Of a stretch of DNA of 54,215 bases, positions 7,899-17,581 are shown piece after piece. A program made the position numbers and the translations under genes. This DNA is from an uncultured Pseudomonadota bacterium. GTDB lineage: Bacteria > Pseudomonadota > Gammaproteobacteria > Steroidobacterales > Steroidobacteraceae. Under the pieces are notes generated by a model, which made no database searches, was not told the origin of the DNA, and worked only from the letters and a program-made list of their open reading frames with translations. The stretch lies in the NCBI GenBank assembly GCA_903828595.1, contig CAIKMS010000025.1, positions 1 to 54,215 on the forward strand. Reading direction: 5' to 3'. Position 1 is the stretch's first letter; each line of letters starts with the position of its first letter.

Positions 7899-9536
7899 TC
7901 AGCTAATGAATAACAGGCGCACCGCAAGACTTCCGGACGCCACAAGCGCCATTAATCGCACATTCTGCGCAGAAACACTCGGGTCGGCCAAAATAACCTC
8001 CAACCCGTACGACAATACGACCAGTTTAGCCACAAGCATGGGCACGAATCCGGGTAGCAGGTCCAGATCCGGCAAGTTTGGCACTACGAGCGTCACGAAC
8101 AAAATCAGCAAATCTAGTCCGGTAATTCCAAATTTCTTAGCCGTCGTGGCGCGCAGCGTCAAGACCGAGGATAAGGCTACCAAGACGACTAAAATCCAAT
8201 CTAAGCGAGGCGCCCAACTCACGGCATTTATCACGCTGACGTCAGAAAAAACAAAGGCGGCAACAATCGCATACAGACAGCCTTTATCGAGCATATCTAT
8301 TGCCGAGCCGCGCCTAACGGTTGCTTGGAAAATCATGACGACGACGCTCGCAACGACGGCAAAACGCACATCTGTCGCAACCACTGGCTTTTCAGATAAC
8401 AGCAAAAGACCAAAACCAACGAAAGCAGAGACCAGCAACGAGAAAAAGATGCTCCGTGCTTGGTCACTCACCAACCAACTGCCGATGCTGCCTGATCGAC
8501 GCGGTAATGATTCACCCGAACGACCCAACTTCCAACCACGCCGCTCTGAAAAACCTAAGCAAAATAGACAAAGGAAGGCAAACGTGACGTAAGTCGCAAT
8601 GATGATGGAGTCAAATTGGAAACGTTCAAGGTACGCCACTAAAAACAAAACAATTTGTAGGGCATAAATAATCATTACAGCCTGGTGATGTGCCAGACCC
8701 AGCCCGAGTAGACGATGGTGCAGATGCATTTTGTCTGGCTTGAATGGGGAAGTGCCGGCAATGAGTCTGCGAATCATCACCTGCAAAGTATCCAGAATGG
8801 GTACCCCCAGCAACAATACCGGCAGAGAAGCGCTAAGGGGACTAACCGACTTCTGGGTCGCAAGTAGACCAATAGCTCCGATAGCGAATCCTAGTAGTTG
8901 GCTACCGGCGTCCCCCATAAAGACTATAGCCGGGAAAGTATTGAAACGCAGAAAACCCAAAACGGCTCCAGCAAGTCCAACGCAAAGTGCTAGAGCAAGA
9001 AATTGATTTGCCGAATAGCACAGCCACGAAAGCCCGCATAAACATAAAAACGCCGTTCCGCCAGCTAAACCGTCTAAGCCATCTGAGAGATTAACTGCGT
9101 TAGTCACCCCTACGAGATAAAATACCGCCAGTGCGATCCCGACCACGCGTGGAATCTCAATAGGCTCCGGCAATGTCAAACTGTGGATTTCTAGCGATCC
9201 ACCGATCACCAGAAAAAAACAGGCAGCAAACTGGACTGAAAACTTAATCTTAAAATCAAGATTGAAGCGATCATCGAGTACACCAAAGACAAAAATAATC
9301 CCGGAGGAGGCCAAAAAAAGCACTTCCTCGGAATCAAACGAACCCCGTGAAAACAGTGTGGCCGCCAGCGCACCGGCCGCAATCGCGATTCCGCCGACAC
9401 GAGGGATACGCACAGCATGGATTTTGCGATGATCCGGCTCATCCACAAGTCCAAGGGGCGCTGCAATCTTTAGCAGCAACGGCATGAGCGCCATGGTGAA
9501 CACCATGCTTATCACGAATGGCAGAACGACGCTCAT
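7899..9536 (-). CDS. WecA/MraY-type undecaprenyl-phosphate sugar-1-phosphate transferase with extended C-terminus
   Basis: A polytopic membrane enzyme expected to start glycan assembly by moving a sugar-1-phosphate onto undecaprenyl phosphate. The first ~340 residues match the family: DEPDHRKIHAVRIPRVGG near the start, NLSDGLDGLAGG, FMGDAGSQLLGF and MHLHHRLLGLG, which carry the Asp and His residues of the active site. The last ~200 residues are an extra block of about six hydrophobic segments that WecA lacks. ATG at 9536 (545 residues) begins MSVVLPFVISMVF; the 21 residues upstream in frame are Cys/Arg-rich and unlikely. The ribosome binding site is poor. It ends 55 bases before the exosortase start and may be co-transcribed with it. 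Confidence 0.88.
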   Translation of the reverse strand: MSVVLPFVISMVFTMALMPLLLKIAAPLGLVDEPDHRKIHAVRIPRVGGIAIAAGALAATLFSRGSFDSEEVLFLASSGIIFVFGVLDDRFNLDFKIKFSVQFAACFFLVIGGSLEIHSLTLPEPIEIPRVVGIALAVFYLVGVTNAVNLSDGLDGLAGGTAFLCLCGLSWLCYSANQFLALALCVGLAGAVLGFLRFNTFPAIVFMGDAGSQLLGFAIGAIGLLATQKSVSPLSASLPVLLLGVPILDTLQVMIRRLIAGTSPFKPDKMHLHHRLLGLGLAHHQAVMIIYALQIVLFLVAYLERFQFDSIIIATYVTFAFLCLFCLGFSERRGWKLGRSGESLPRRSGSIGSWLVSDQARSIFFSLLVSAFVGFGLLLLSEKPVVATDVRFAVVASVVVMIFQATVRRGSAIDMLDKGCLYAIVAAFVFSDVSVINAVSWAPRLDWILVVLVALSSVLTLRATTAKKFGITGLDLLILFVTLVVPNLPDLDLLPGFVPMLVAKLVVLSYGLEVILADPSVSAQNVRLMALVASGSLAVRLLFIS

Positions 9537-9750
9537 AAGTGCACAGCGCCCACGCCGGTTGCAAGTGCATTCAACCGTAGTGACACGAGCCCACTCCAAA
9601 TTGGAATGCGGTCAGCGCAGTGGCCGTTCTGGAATAGATCAACTTGTAAAATCAAGAGTGCGCCTTTGCACAAAAAGCCCAGACCAATCGACCAAACAGT
9701 GTGCGAACAAATTGTGACAAGGGTATGTAGTGAAGGATTAGGGAGGCTGC

Positions 9751-10968
9751 CTAGCCCTCTTTTTTCGACTCTAATCCACCGCAGGACGCTCGTCGGGATA
9801 AATCAATTACAGCGTCAGAGATTGCCCGGGTGGTGTGAGGGACCGACCACTCCGCAATATGTCGAAGCGCCTGCGCACCATGTGCAGCCAGCCCCTCCGC
9901 TCCCAGTTGACAGGCCCTCTTCAACGCTCTGCCAAGATCGTCAGGATCACCGGCTCGGACAACCCAGCCGGTTTGATTTTCAATAACTAAATCACGCGCA
10001 CAACCAACCCGATCACTAACAATGACCGGCCGCCCTGATGCCATTGCCTCGTTCACAGCAAGACCCCAAGTTTCACCCGGCCCCATAGATGGAAGAACAA
10101 AGACGTTGGCCAAACGGTAAACCGCCGGCATTAGGCTCTGGTTCTGGAATGGCATAAAATGAATATGGTCGTGACCCTCGGCCAACATCCGTAACTCCGG
10201 CTCAAGTTCGCCGTTTCCCACTAAAACCAAATGTGCCTCAGCCTTAAGTTTAGTGAATTGTTTAATAAGCAAATCAGGCACTTTTTTTGACTGAAATTTT
10301 CCCGCAAACAAGACCACTACCGCCGCCTCGGGTATGCGCAGCTGACGCCTAAACTGAGTAGCCTGGTGCTCTGCGTCACCCGACCTATCTGCAAAAAACT
10401 CGTTGTTAACGCAATGCGGACTAATTGAGATTTTAGAAACGCGGACCCCCGCCTCCAAAAAATAATCCCTGTTGTCCTGACCGACAGCCAGCGCATGATC
10501 GATTTTCCGGTAAACCATCCTCAGCACAATTTTTCGAAGGACCCGTCGCCAGGTAGGCATTGGATCAAGGAGGGTAGAATCCCCTCGAAAAAAAACCGGC
10601 AATCTACCCTTAAAGTAAGACATTGCACGGAAATGTGAATATTTGTTCCAACCAAATATCAACAGTGCTTCAGCACCCCAGGCTTCAATCCGTGAAACTA
10701 GCTCAGGATTACGCAAACCCAAAAAACCAGAAGAATCAGGACGAGCAATGTTTGGCACGACCTGGTACGCGTAGCCCGTACGCAGCGGCGTGTCCCATTC
10801 GATGGTTTTACCGAAGCCCACGTCATACACCTGCCCTCCGACAGCTTGTGACCACGTGTAAAACACACAGATCTCAAGCCGACCCTCTAGAGCTAAGGCC
10901 TGGAAAACGGGTGCGTAGTACTGCACCGGATGGGTCAGGACAACGGCCAATCGCAGTTTATGACTCAC
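9751..10968 (-). CDS. Glycosyltransferase family 4 protein
   Basis: A 405-residue GT-B-fold retaining glycosyltransferase, cytoplasmic or membrane-associated, expected to add one sugar to the growing lipid-linked unit. The N-terminus MSHKLRLAVVLTHPVQYYAP and the C-terminal GETWGLAVNEAMASGRPVIVS segment (the E-x7-E nucleotide-sugar site) are diagnostic. The donor sugar cannot be read from the sequence. It starts at GTG 10968 one base after the stop of the membrane protein upstream (TAG-C-GTG), so the two are tightly coupled. Confidence 0.88.
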   Translation of the reverse strand: MSHKLRLAVVLTHPVQYYAPVFQALALEGRLEICVFYTWSQAVGGQVYDVGFGKTIEWDTPLRTGYAYQVVPNIARPDSSGFLGLRNPELVSRIEAWGAEALLIFGWNKYSHFRAMSYFKGRLPVFFRGDSTLLDPMPTWRRVLRKIVLRMVYRKIDHALAVGQDNRDYFLEAGVRVSKISISPHCVNNEFFADRSGDAEHQATQFRRQLRIPEAAVVVLFAGKFQSKKVPDLLIKQFTKLKAEAHLVLVGNGELEPELRMLAEGHDHIHFMPFQNQSLMPAVYRLANVFVLPSMGPGETWGLAVNEAMASGRPVIVSDRVGCARDLVIENQTGWVVRAGDPDDLGRALKRACQLGAEGLAAHGAQALRHIAEWSVPHTTRAISDAVIDLSRRASCGGLESKKEG

Positions 10969-10969
10969 G

Positions 10970-12469
10970 CTAGCGCATCAAATTGGGAAATAACGGTGCA
11001 CTACCAATTTCCTCAGCAGTGCGCACAGTATTCGCGTCGGTCGTTAGGGTCTTCACACGTGCAAATATCACGTGCAGGAGCATGATAAATCCAACGGTCC
11101 GCACCCAAACTGCGTATGGGGTAGCAACGCTTCCTTCAAAGCCTAGCCCTAACACAGACAAAGTGGTGAGCAGCACCAGCAAACGAGTCAGTGTGGCCCG
11201 TTTGGACAAATCAAACACGCGCCCTACCCACCCGAACATCATACCAATAGCCAACATCCCACCGATGGCTCCTGCCCATCCGAAGTTCCAATACAGCTCA
11301 CCCAAGTGTGACGGGGAAATATACGTATCCTCACCGGCACCAATACGAAATTCTGTATTGAACAAGATACCGACTGCAGATCCTGCCTTATCAGGCATCA
11401 AAAATCGGGGAATAAAGACAGTCAAGAGCGGTGCGAGCGTGGCGCCGTTCTGCCATTGCACATCTAGACCGGTATGCTGAACGATCAAATCGACGCTTGG
11501 CTTCATATTCTCACGTTCAAGAATTGACTCTGCGCGCTCTCGGCTTCGACCGGAACTTACCTGAGTTCGGGTTTTAAACGCCTCAGCCACGTACTTACCG
11601 AAGTTCGCTGCAGCCTCATAACGCGTCGTATTTCCCTCTCCAATAGCATGCCGATAGGCCTGAAGCACAGGAAAGAGCAAGCTTGACGCAACCGCGGCAG
11701 CTATTGCCCAACGCCAGGGAAACTGCCCTCTTACTAACAGGAGGGTAGCCACAACAATCACGCCACCGATCAAGGCCGTGGCCTTCACATCGATAAGCAG
11801 TGCCAAAATAACCTGACTCACCAACATAATTAAAATAAGGACTAGTCCGGTCACGCTGCGCCTTTTGGCATACGAATAAGCAAGGCAAACGATGCCCAAA
11901 CTGCGCACATAGTTGCCCAAAATAACAAGCGCCGAAAGGTAAGGCCCCAACATGTTAAGCCCGCGTCCAATAGACGCACCCGTTTTATCGGGAGCCACAA
12001 CCAGCTGTAACACAAGGTCTGACACACCCCCAGCGATCAATAAAATGAATCCAACCACAACCACGGTATTAGGCGGCCAGTCATTAGTGAATAATTCCTT
12101 GGTTTGCGTTGAAGCACCGGAGAATCCGGCACTCAGGTAGTACCCCAAGAGAAAGGCGGCACCACCCAAAAGGGCCAACACCTCGGTGGTATCAATTAAC
12201 CCCGAACCGGGGTTCACCGAGTCGGTCACGCCCAGCAGAATCTCGAGATCAATTGCTCCGAAAAAAATAAAATACATCGCCATGAAAGCAACCAGCAGCA
12301 TGAAGCGATCGTTAACACGACGAACGCTTAGCAGTGGGGCCGAACATAAGGCGAATAGCAAAATCAGGTGCAGCATACGTGGGGATGCAGCCCCACCGAC
12401 TGTGGAGCCGACGAAGATGAGCAGTACAAACGCTAGATTTAACGGCAAGTAAAATCGCTGTAAATTCAT
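10970..12469 (-). CDS. Polytopic membrane protein, probable O-antigen/EPS polymerase (Wzy-like)
   Basis: A 499-residue protein with about twelve hydrophobic segments and one large polar loop (about residues 280-390), a layout common to Wzy polymerases and O-antigen ligases. The loop contains RSRERAESILERENMKPS and ends with HLGELYWNFGWAGAIGGM, similar to the HNxxLE/YxxxGxxG region of such proteins. Primary sequence in this group is poorly conserved, so the assignment rests on topology and context: the next gene is a GT4 one base away and a flippase lies at 21032-22549. It could instead be a ligase. Confidence 0.6.
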   Translation of the reverse strand: MNLQRFYLPLNLAFVLLIFVGSTVGGAASPRMLHLILLFALCSAPLLSVRRVNDRFMLLVAFMAMYFIFFGAIDLEILLGVTDSVNPGSGLIDTTEVLALLGGAAFLLGYYLSAGFSGASTQTKELFTNDWPPNTVVVVGFILLIAGGVSDLVLQLVVAPDKTGASIGRGLNMLGPYLSALVILGNYVRSLGIVCLAYSYAKRRSVTGLVLILIMLVSQVILALLIDVKATALIGGVIVVATLLLVRGQFPWRWAIAAAVASSLLFPVLQAYRHAIGEGNTTRYEAAANFGKYVAEAFKTRTQVSSGRSRERAESILERENMKPSVDLIVQHTGLDVQWQNGATLAPLLTVFIPRFLMPDKAGSAVGILFNTEFRIGAGEDTYISPSHLGELYWNFGWAGAIGGMLAIGMMFGWVGRVFDLSKRATLTRLLVLLTTLSVLGLGFEGSVATPYAVWVRTVGFIMLLHVIFARVKTLTTDANTVRTAEEIGSAPLFPNLMR

Positions 12470-12678
12470 GATTGCCCTATTAAATCTCAGCCCAACCTAG
12501 GCCCACTCCAAATCATACGCAAGCCCTGATGCTCAGGCGTTCAATTCGCCGCCAAAATCGACACGCAACTTTAATAAAAATGAAACATGCCTTATTACAG
12601 ACCATCGAATAATAGCGCGTTACTTGCAGAGATTGAGTGATTCGCGAACCGCTGCCTCACGTTTATTTGAGACTTATT

Positions 12679-13872
12679 ATGCATTTTGACGAAATACCGG
12701 ATGCGCGCTCTGCTCAAGCCGACTCTGGGGCGCAAAATTTCGTTGTCCGGTACATCGGCCAGTACTTTACGTTGGATGCCGGATCGGCTGTTAAATACCC
12801 AGCTCGCTATGGCTTACTGGATGGGGTCCGCGGGCTCGCGGCTTTGGCTGTGGTCCTAACACATCATGGTCTAGAATTTCTTGGCCACGATGCGGTGCTG
12901 ATGTTTTTTATTGTCAGCGGATACTGCATTGCCAGTTCAGCCTATAAATCGATAAGCGTCGGGCATACCGGAAACACCGGTCTTTATCGCTTTATATGGC
13001 GTCGATTAAAACGTATTTATCCTCCTTACGCGCTGTCCCTTATATTTTTTGCTATCACACGCATCCTACGCGATCATTTCACCAAGGGGTCGCCAGTGCA
13101 ATGGGATCCGCTCGTTTGGCTGCAAAGCTTTACGCTGACTCAATGGACGCATCTGATCAGCCACCCAGCGTCTTCCCCAACTGACAATGCCTCGCTTTTG
13201 GTGACCGCTCACTGGTCTTTAAATTACGAAGAACAATTTTATTTAATTGTCGCTTTCTGCCTCTGGGCCTCTGGGGACTCACTCAAAAAATTGCCAGTGT
13301 TCTTCGCAACATTAACCGTGATTAGCTTATGTTGGCTCGGTGTTTTTGGTTCCGACACTTTTCATGGCGTTTTCTTCGAATATTGGCCCCACTTCGCGAT
13401 CGGAGCCGGACTTTTTTTCATCCTGTGCGCCACCAGCATACGAGCTTTAAGAACAGTTTTTTTTCTCGCCTTGGTTTATTTAACCCTTCGTGCCGTGGGG
13501 TCAGAACTCGGTCTCCTACCTCACACATCAAGCAGGCTAATTAACGATTTCACCGTTCTAGGACTCGCAGGAATAATCCTAATGTTAGCGAGGCCACTAA
13601 GCGAACGCATTACAGACCATATTCTTTGGCTACCGCTCAGTGCGCTTGGCACCATTTCTTACAGTCTCTATCTGATCCATCAGTTTAATATTACTCTTTC
13701 TAATGCCGGTGCAAGCCTGCTGACCGGAAAGCATGCGCCCTTCGCCATTCACACTACGATGGCGATACTCATCCAAATCGCTCTAGCGATTATATTTTGG
13801 TACTTATGCGAACGACCGTTCACCGGGACTGCAAATGATGGTCGGCAGCCGACTGCGACAATCGCCGGCTAG
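12679..13872 (+). CDS. Acyltransferase family 3 (OafA/YrhL-like) membrane protein
   Basis: A ten-segment membrane acyltransferase that would transfer acetyl or a similar group to a surface sugar. Family motifs are GLLDGVRGLAALAVVLTHHG (family R-G-x-A and catalytic His), RRLKRIYPPY and NYEEQFYLI, with the closing YSLYLIHQFN. I place the start at ATG 12679 (397 residues); a GTG at 12637 would add 14 residues. Neither has a strong ribosome binding site. It is transcribed opposite to its neighbours and seems to be a single-gene unit, the first of three acyltransferase-3 genes in this island. The acceptor is unknown. Confidence 0.85.
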   Translation: MHFDEIPDARSAQADSGAQNFVVRYIGQYFTLDAGSAVKYPARYGLLDGVRGLAALAVVLTHHGLEFLGHDAVLMFFIVSGYCIASSAYKSISVGHTGNTGLYRFIWRRLKRIYPPYALSLIFFAITRILRDHFTKGSPVQWDPLVWLQSFTLTQWTHLISHPASSPTDNASLLVTAHWSLNYEEQFYLIVAFCLWASGDSLKKLPVFFATLTVISLCWLGVFGSDTFHGVFFEYWPHFAIGAGLFFILCATSIRALRTVFFLALVYLTLRAVGSELGLLPHTSSRLINDFTVLGLAGIILMLARPLSERITDHILWLPLSALGTISYSLYLIHQFNITLSNAGASLLTGKHAPFAIHTTMAILIQIALAIIFWYLCERPFTGTANDGRQPTATIAG

Positions 13873-13902
13873 TTTTAGCACTTGGAAGACAAAATACGAT
13901 TC

Positions 13903-14733
13903 TCAGAGGGGTAAAGACTTTTCCAGTCTCTCTAATTCCGCGCATTTGATCGAAATAAAGTATTCATAAATCGCTTGTAAGGCAGAGTAAGTGAAGCCGG
14001 CGCGGCCATCCAAGAATCCGCAGCGAAAAACGTAGTAATAGAAAAATTTGATCAAAGGTCGACCGGGAAGACGGAAGAATAAATCTTTAAGCGCCCGGCG
14101 CCGCTCATTGGGGTCAGAAGTCATTAATTTTGCTGTCGAATGCCGCTCGCCAGCTCTAACTTTACGAAGCTCTTTTGCCTCTAGATCTGAATAATTGTTA
14201 TGCCGAGCGATCCAGTGAGCGACGCCATGGCTAAAAGGGTAATGATGTATGTGTCCCTCAATCTGACCGATCTCACCCTCGACGATAGCCACCGGGTTCA
14301 CCAGACGCTCGTAACGCATTTTTTCCGGCCGAAAAAACCGCACTAACCAGGTAGGATACAGTTGGGCGTGCTTGAGCCAGCGCCCCATGAAAAAATCCTT
14401 ACGACGAATACGATATGCCGTGCAGGACTCGTTACTAGATGCAGCACGCAAGACATCGTCACGTAATTCTTGGGTGCAACGCTCATCGGCGTCTAAATAC
14501 AGAACCCAAGGGTTTTTAAAATCAATGTTGGCCATGGCCCAGTTTTGATGGGCCGCCCAGTTGTCAAACGCTCTCTCGACCACGCGGGCACCTTTCTGCT
14601 CAGCGATCGCCCTTGTCTGGTCGTGGCTTAATGAATCCAGCACCACAATGTCGTTAGACCAAGCCAGTGAATCTAGGCAAGCGGCGATATTTACCTCCTC
14701 ATTCAAGGTAAGGATCAGGACTGAAACGGTCAT
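13903..14733 (-). CDS. Glycosyltransferase family 2 (WaaE/KdtX-like)
   Basis: An inverting GT-A glycosyltransferase of about 276 residues. It opens MTVSVLILTLNEEVNIAACL, carries the donor-site DSLSHDQT and the DxD-type YLDADERC, and contains RRKDFFMGRWLKHAQLYP, which recalls the WaaE/KdtX branch acting on lipopolysaccharide core sugars. ATG at 14733 is preferred because AAAGG lies nine bases upstream; the longer frame to 14805 adds a polar leader with no support. It stands alone, facing the acyltransferase gene tail to tail, with 30 bases between the stops. Confidence 0.85.
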   Translation of the reverse strand: MTVSVLILTLNEEVNIAACLDSLAWSNDIVVLDSLSHDQTRAIAEQKGARVVERAFDNWAAHQNWAMANIDFKNPWVLYLDADERCTQELRDDVLRAASSNESCTAYRIRRKDFFMGRWLKHAQLYPTWLVRFFRPEKMRYERLVNPVAIVEGEIGQIEGHIHHYPFSHGVAHWIARHNNYSDLEAKELRKVRAGERHSTAKLMTSDPNERRRALKDLFFRLPGRPLIKFFYYYVFRCGFLDGRAGFTYSALQAIYEYFISIKCAELERLEKSLPL

Positions 14734-15021
14734 GGTGGCCATCCTTTGCTTATCATGCTGCCTAATATAGCAATTGCTGTACCTTGGCGTCCGCGAGTCA
14801 ATCAAAACTCGCTCCGGTAAGAATTTCGTAACATTTTATCCGGCGTGGCGGTATCACCCAGAGGCTCCGCATAAACCAGGCAGCAGGGTTACATAAAGCC
14901 CATAAAAAACGCACTTCGCCAAAAATCTACTCGCTGGTAGCAGTTGGCATATTGATCCGTTACGCTGAGGGGTTAGTGTTAACCCTACTACGCCCTGTTC
15001 TAGTCAAAGCCGGAGAGCGTC

Positions 15022-16341
15022 GTGTTGGATTTCGTTATAACCGCGAAGTTGCTGATTGCTGTGTCGTCCATACTCGCTGGTTTGGCGTTTCTAAGGTGGC
15101 CCTACATTCAGCAGATTTCGAAGCAACGGTTTGATTATTCAGCCGTTGTGTTGCTTCTTTTCTGTCGGGCTGGCCTTTTCGTAATCGTCATGGTGCTTAT
15201 GCGCTTTGAAGCAACCGCGGATGTGGTTGTGTACTACGATGAGGCCCGCCGCACGTTAGCCGGCGGGGTACCTTTCAAGGATTTTTTTACAGCCTATAGC
15301 CCCCTGTTCCCCTACATGGCCTCCGTACCACTATCCCTTTGGGACTCACCCAAAGCGATAATGTTAGTTGCGATCATCCTTGAAGCATGTGCTTTGCCGC
15401 TATGGCTTCAATTTGCGCGGGGTTGTTTCCAGGAGCGCATCGTTAGAAACGCAACCGTACTTTATTGTGTCAATCCGTTCAGTGAATTGACGATACCGCT
15501 GATGGGCCAAAATCACGTTTGGATTTCATTTTTATTGGCTCTAAGCCTGACTGGTGCACCGCAAGTCGGCCGTCGTGTACGTGATTTTGCCTCTGGCTTT
15601 GCATTCTCGTTGAGCACGGTGCTAGTGAAATGGCTGGCTCTTTTGTATGCGCCCGTTTTATTTATGAGATCAACGTACAGAAAATATTGGCTAATTGCCT
15701 TAATCCTTCCGATTGTTGGGCTGTACGGTCTATGGGCAACAAACTTTGGAGCCAGCGCCTTGGTAGGCAATTTGAAGTTTCATGCCAACATGAATTCTTC
15801 GGGTAATTTGCCTTATCTACTGACAATTTTTGGTGTAAACCTCAGTGATGGTCCCACTTCGGCAGCACTGGCTGGCTTGGGCCTCTGTTTGCTGGGTATT
15901 GTTTTTCTGATTCCGGCAATCCGCTTGCGGCACTTCTCAGATTTGGTTACCTGCTGCATGCTCGTTGCCGTTACCCTGACATTTCTCTTTGCCAGTAAAA
16001 AAGCTTTCACCTACTACTTAATTATGGCGTTTTATCCTTTTTGTTTGGTGGTGGCCAGCACCCGCCATAAGCCGCTCGCTTATTTACCAGTTCTTGTATT
16101 TCTCGGACTGGCTGGCATTGAACCTTCGCTATGGTTTCGGTGGCTTCATTCTGCGAATCTCAACGTGATTACAACAACTGGCTTTAGTGCCTATCGTAAT
16201 CAAGTATTGACGTTCTTTTGCGCTGAGATCGCCCTCCTTATTGGCTATATAGTGTTTGTACTTGAGTCATTAAACCTCGCTTTATCGCATCACAAAGATA
16301 TAACCGCTCGTCCTATTAGTTCTCGGAGCCCAGACGCATGA
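15022..16341 (+). CDS. Membrane glycosyltransferase, GT-C fold (GT87/mannosyltransferase-like)
   Basis: A 439-residue protein with about eleven to twelve hydrophobic segments. After the first two it has VVVYYDEARRTLAGGVPFKDFF, followed by AYSPLFPY, the acidic first loop typical of GT-C enzymes that use polyprenyl-phosphate sugars on the periplasmic face. Start GTG 15022 has GGAGAG four bases upstream. It overlaps the next gene by ATGA (16338-16341). That neighbour is a polyprenyl-phosphate sugar synthase, so the pair probably makes and then uses a polyprenyl-linked sugar. The family assignment is by topology and loop, not a strict motif. Confidence 0.7.
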   Translation: MLDFVITAKLLIAVSSILAGLAFLRWPYIQQISKQRFDYSAVVLLLFCRAGLFVIVMVLMRFEATADVVVYYDEARRTLAGGVPFKDFFTAYSPLFPYMASVPLSLWDSPKAIMLVAIILEACALPLWLQFARGCFQERIVRNATVLYCVNPFSELTIPLMGQNHVWISFLLALSLTGAPQVGRRVRDFASGFAFSLSTVLVKWLALLYAPVLFMRSTYRKYWLIALILPIVGLYGLWATNFGASALVGNLKFHANMNSSGNLPYLLTIFGVNLSDGPTSAALAGLGLCLLGIVFLIPAIRLRHFSDLVTCCMLVAVTLTFLFASKKAFTYYLIMAFYPFCLVVASTRHKPLAYLPVLVFLGLAGIEPSLWFRWLHSANLNVITTTGFSAYRNQVLTFFCAEIALLIGYIVFVLESLNLALSHHKDITARPISSRSPDA

Positions 16342-17516
16342 AAGCTGTCATTGTCTTACCTACCTATAACGAACGTGACAACATTCTCCCTTTACTAGCG
16401 GCCCTGAGAACCGAAGAGCCGAATATTCGTGACTTTAGGTTAGAGATACTTGTTGTTGACGACTCCTCACCCGATGGAACAGGTGAGCTTGTCCGAGACG
16501 CCCAGCAAACGATGCCCAATCTGCATCTGCTAATTGGCCAAAAAAAAGGCTTGGGAGCCGCCTATATTCGAGGTATCACGCACGCCTTAGACATTTTAAA
16601 GGCAGATGCCGTGCTCGAAATGGATGCAGATTTCTCGCATGACCCAAGGGACGTCAAGCGGCTGCTTGTAAATATCGCCTACGGCGCAGACTTTGTGATC
16701 GGTAGTCGTTACGTCCCTGGAGGCACAATCCCAGGCCAATGGAGCCTGTTAAGACGACTCAATTCTAGTGTCGGCAATTTTGTCGCCCGAAACCTTGCGG
16801 GTCTTACAAGAGTACGGGATTGCACCGCCGGCTTCAGAGCGATAAGCGCCGCCCTCCTGCATCGAATCGATTTGAAGTCGCTCAAGGTTCAAGGCTATGC
16901 GTTTCAGGTAACACTATTGCATGAGGCCATCATTGCCGGCGCTCGAGTGGTTGAAATTCCTGTAGATTTCACCGACCGAACAGCAGGCGAGTCAAAGCTT
17001 GGCATAAGAGACATATTAGAGTTCATACTCAATGCAGCCCAAATTCGGCTTCGGTCGAATACAACATTTATCAAGTTTTCCTTGGTTGGCCTCAGCGGCG
17101 TTGCGGTTAATCTAATTGTATTTTCTGCCTTGCTTTCCTTCGGGTTTAATAAACTTCTTGCCTCGGCGCTCGCAATTGAAGCAAGTATCATTGGAAATTT
17201 TATTTTAAATAATCAATGGACTTTCAAAGATCGCGCTCGCTCAGAGTCATTGCCGGTGCGCGGCTTGAAGTTCAATGCTGTGTCGCTAATCAGCTTGAGC
17301 GTTAGCTTTGGCACCTTCATGTTTCTACAAACCATTCACCCCGATGGGTCTCCCGTGTTACACCAACTGGTGGGAATTGCGCCTGCAATGGTTGTGAATT
17401 ATTTTATGAATTCATACTGGACATTCAGAAGAGTTAAGTCAGTTACTCAGGAAACGCGTGGACCAATGAGCGCATTCCAAGAAGATCTAACAAATACGAA
17501 AAAACCGCAGCCTTGA
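16338..17516 (+). CDS. Polyprenyl-phosphate sugar synthase (Dpm1-like GT2) fused to a GtrA domain
   Basis: Residues 1-230 form a GT2 catalytic domain: VLPTYNERDNI, VVDDSSPDGTG, MDADFSHDP and GSRYVPGG are the standard dolichol/polyprenol-phosphate mannose synthase motifs. Residues ~240-365 form a GtrA-like four-segment membrane domain (FSLVGLSGVAVNL, NNQWTFKD, NSYWTFR). In the family it transfers mannose or glucose from a nucleotide donor to polyprenyl phosphate, and GtrA is thought to help flip the product. The ATGA overlap with the GT-C gene suggests the two act together. Confidence 0.9.
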   Translation: MKAVIVLPTYNERDNILPLLAALRTEEPNIRDFRLEILVVDDSSPDGTGELVRDAQQTMPNLHLLIGQKKGLGAAYIRGITHALDILKADAVLEMDADFSHDPRDVKRLLVNIAYGADFVIGSRYVPGGTIPGQWSLLRRLNSSVGNFVARNLAGLTRVRDCTAGFRAISAALLHRIDLKSLKVQGYAFQVTLLHEAIIAGARVVEIPVDFTDRTAGESKLGIRDILEFILNAAQIRLRSNTTFIKFSLVGLSGVAVNLIVFSALLSFGFNKLLASALAIEASIIGNFILNNQWTFKDRARSESLPVRGLKFNAVSLISLSVSFGTFMFLQTIHPDGSPVLHQLVGIAPAMVVNYFMNSYWTFRRVKSVTQETRGPMSAFQEDLTNTKKPQP

Positions 17517-17581
17517 TAACCTAGCTCTAGCGAATTTCGCACCGTTACGCTGTAGTTTTTCGTCTTATTTTCGGCGGTTGT

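Noticed and set aside
7844..7945. Longer N-terminus of the exosortase (ATG upstream at 7945)
   Set aside because: It would overlap the upstream gene by 47 bases and adds a Cys-rich polar stretch; the GTG at 7843 has an AGGGA site at proper spacing.
7906..8592. 228-codon plus-strand frame
   Set aside because: Antisense to the C-terminal membrane block of the WecA-like gene; Thr/Ser/Lys-rich composition typical of a shadow of hydrophobic codons.
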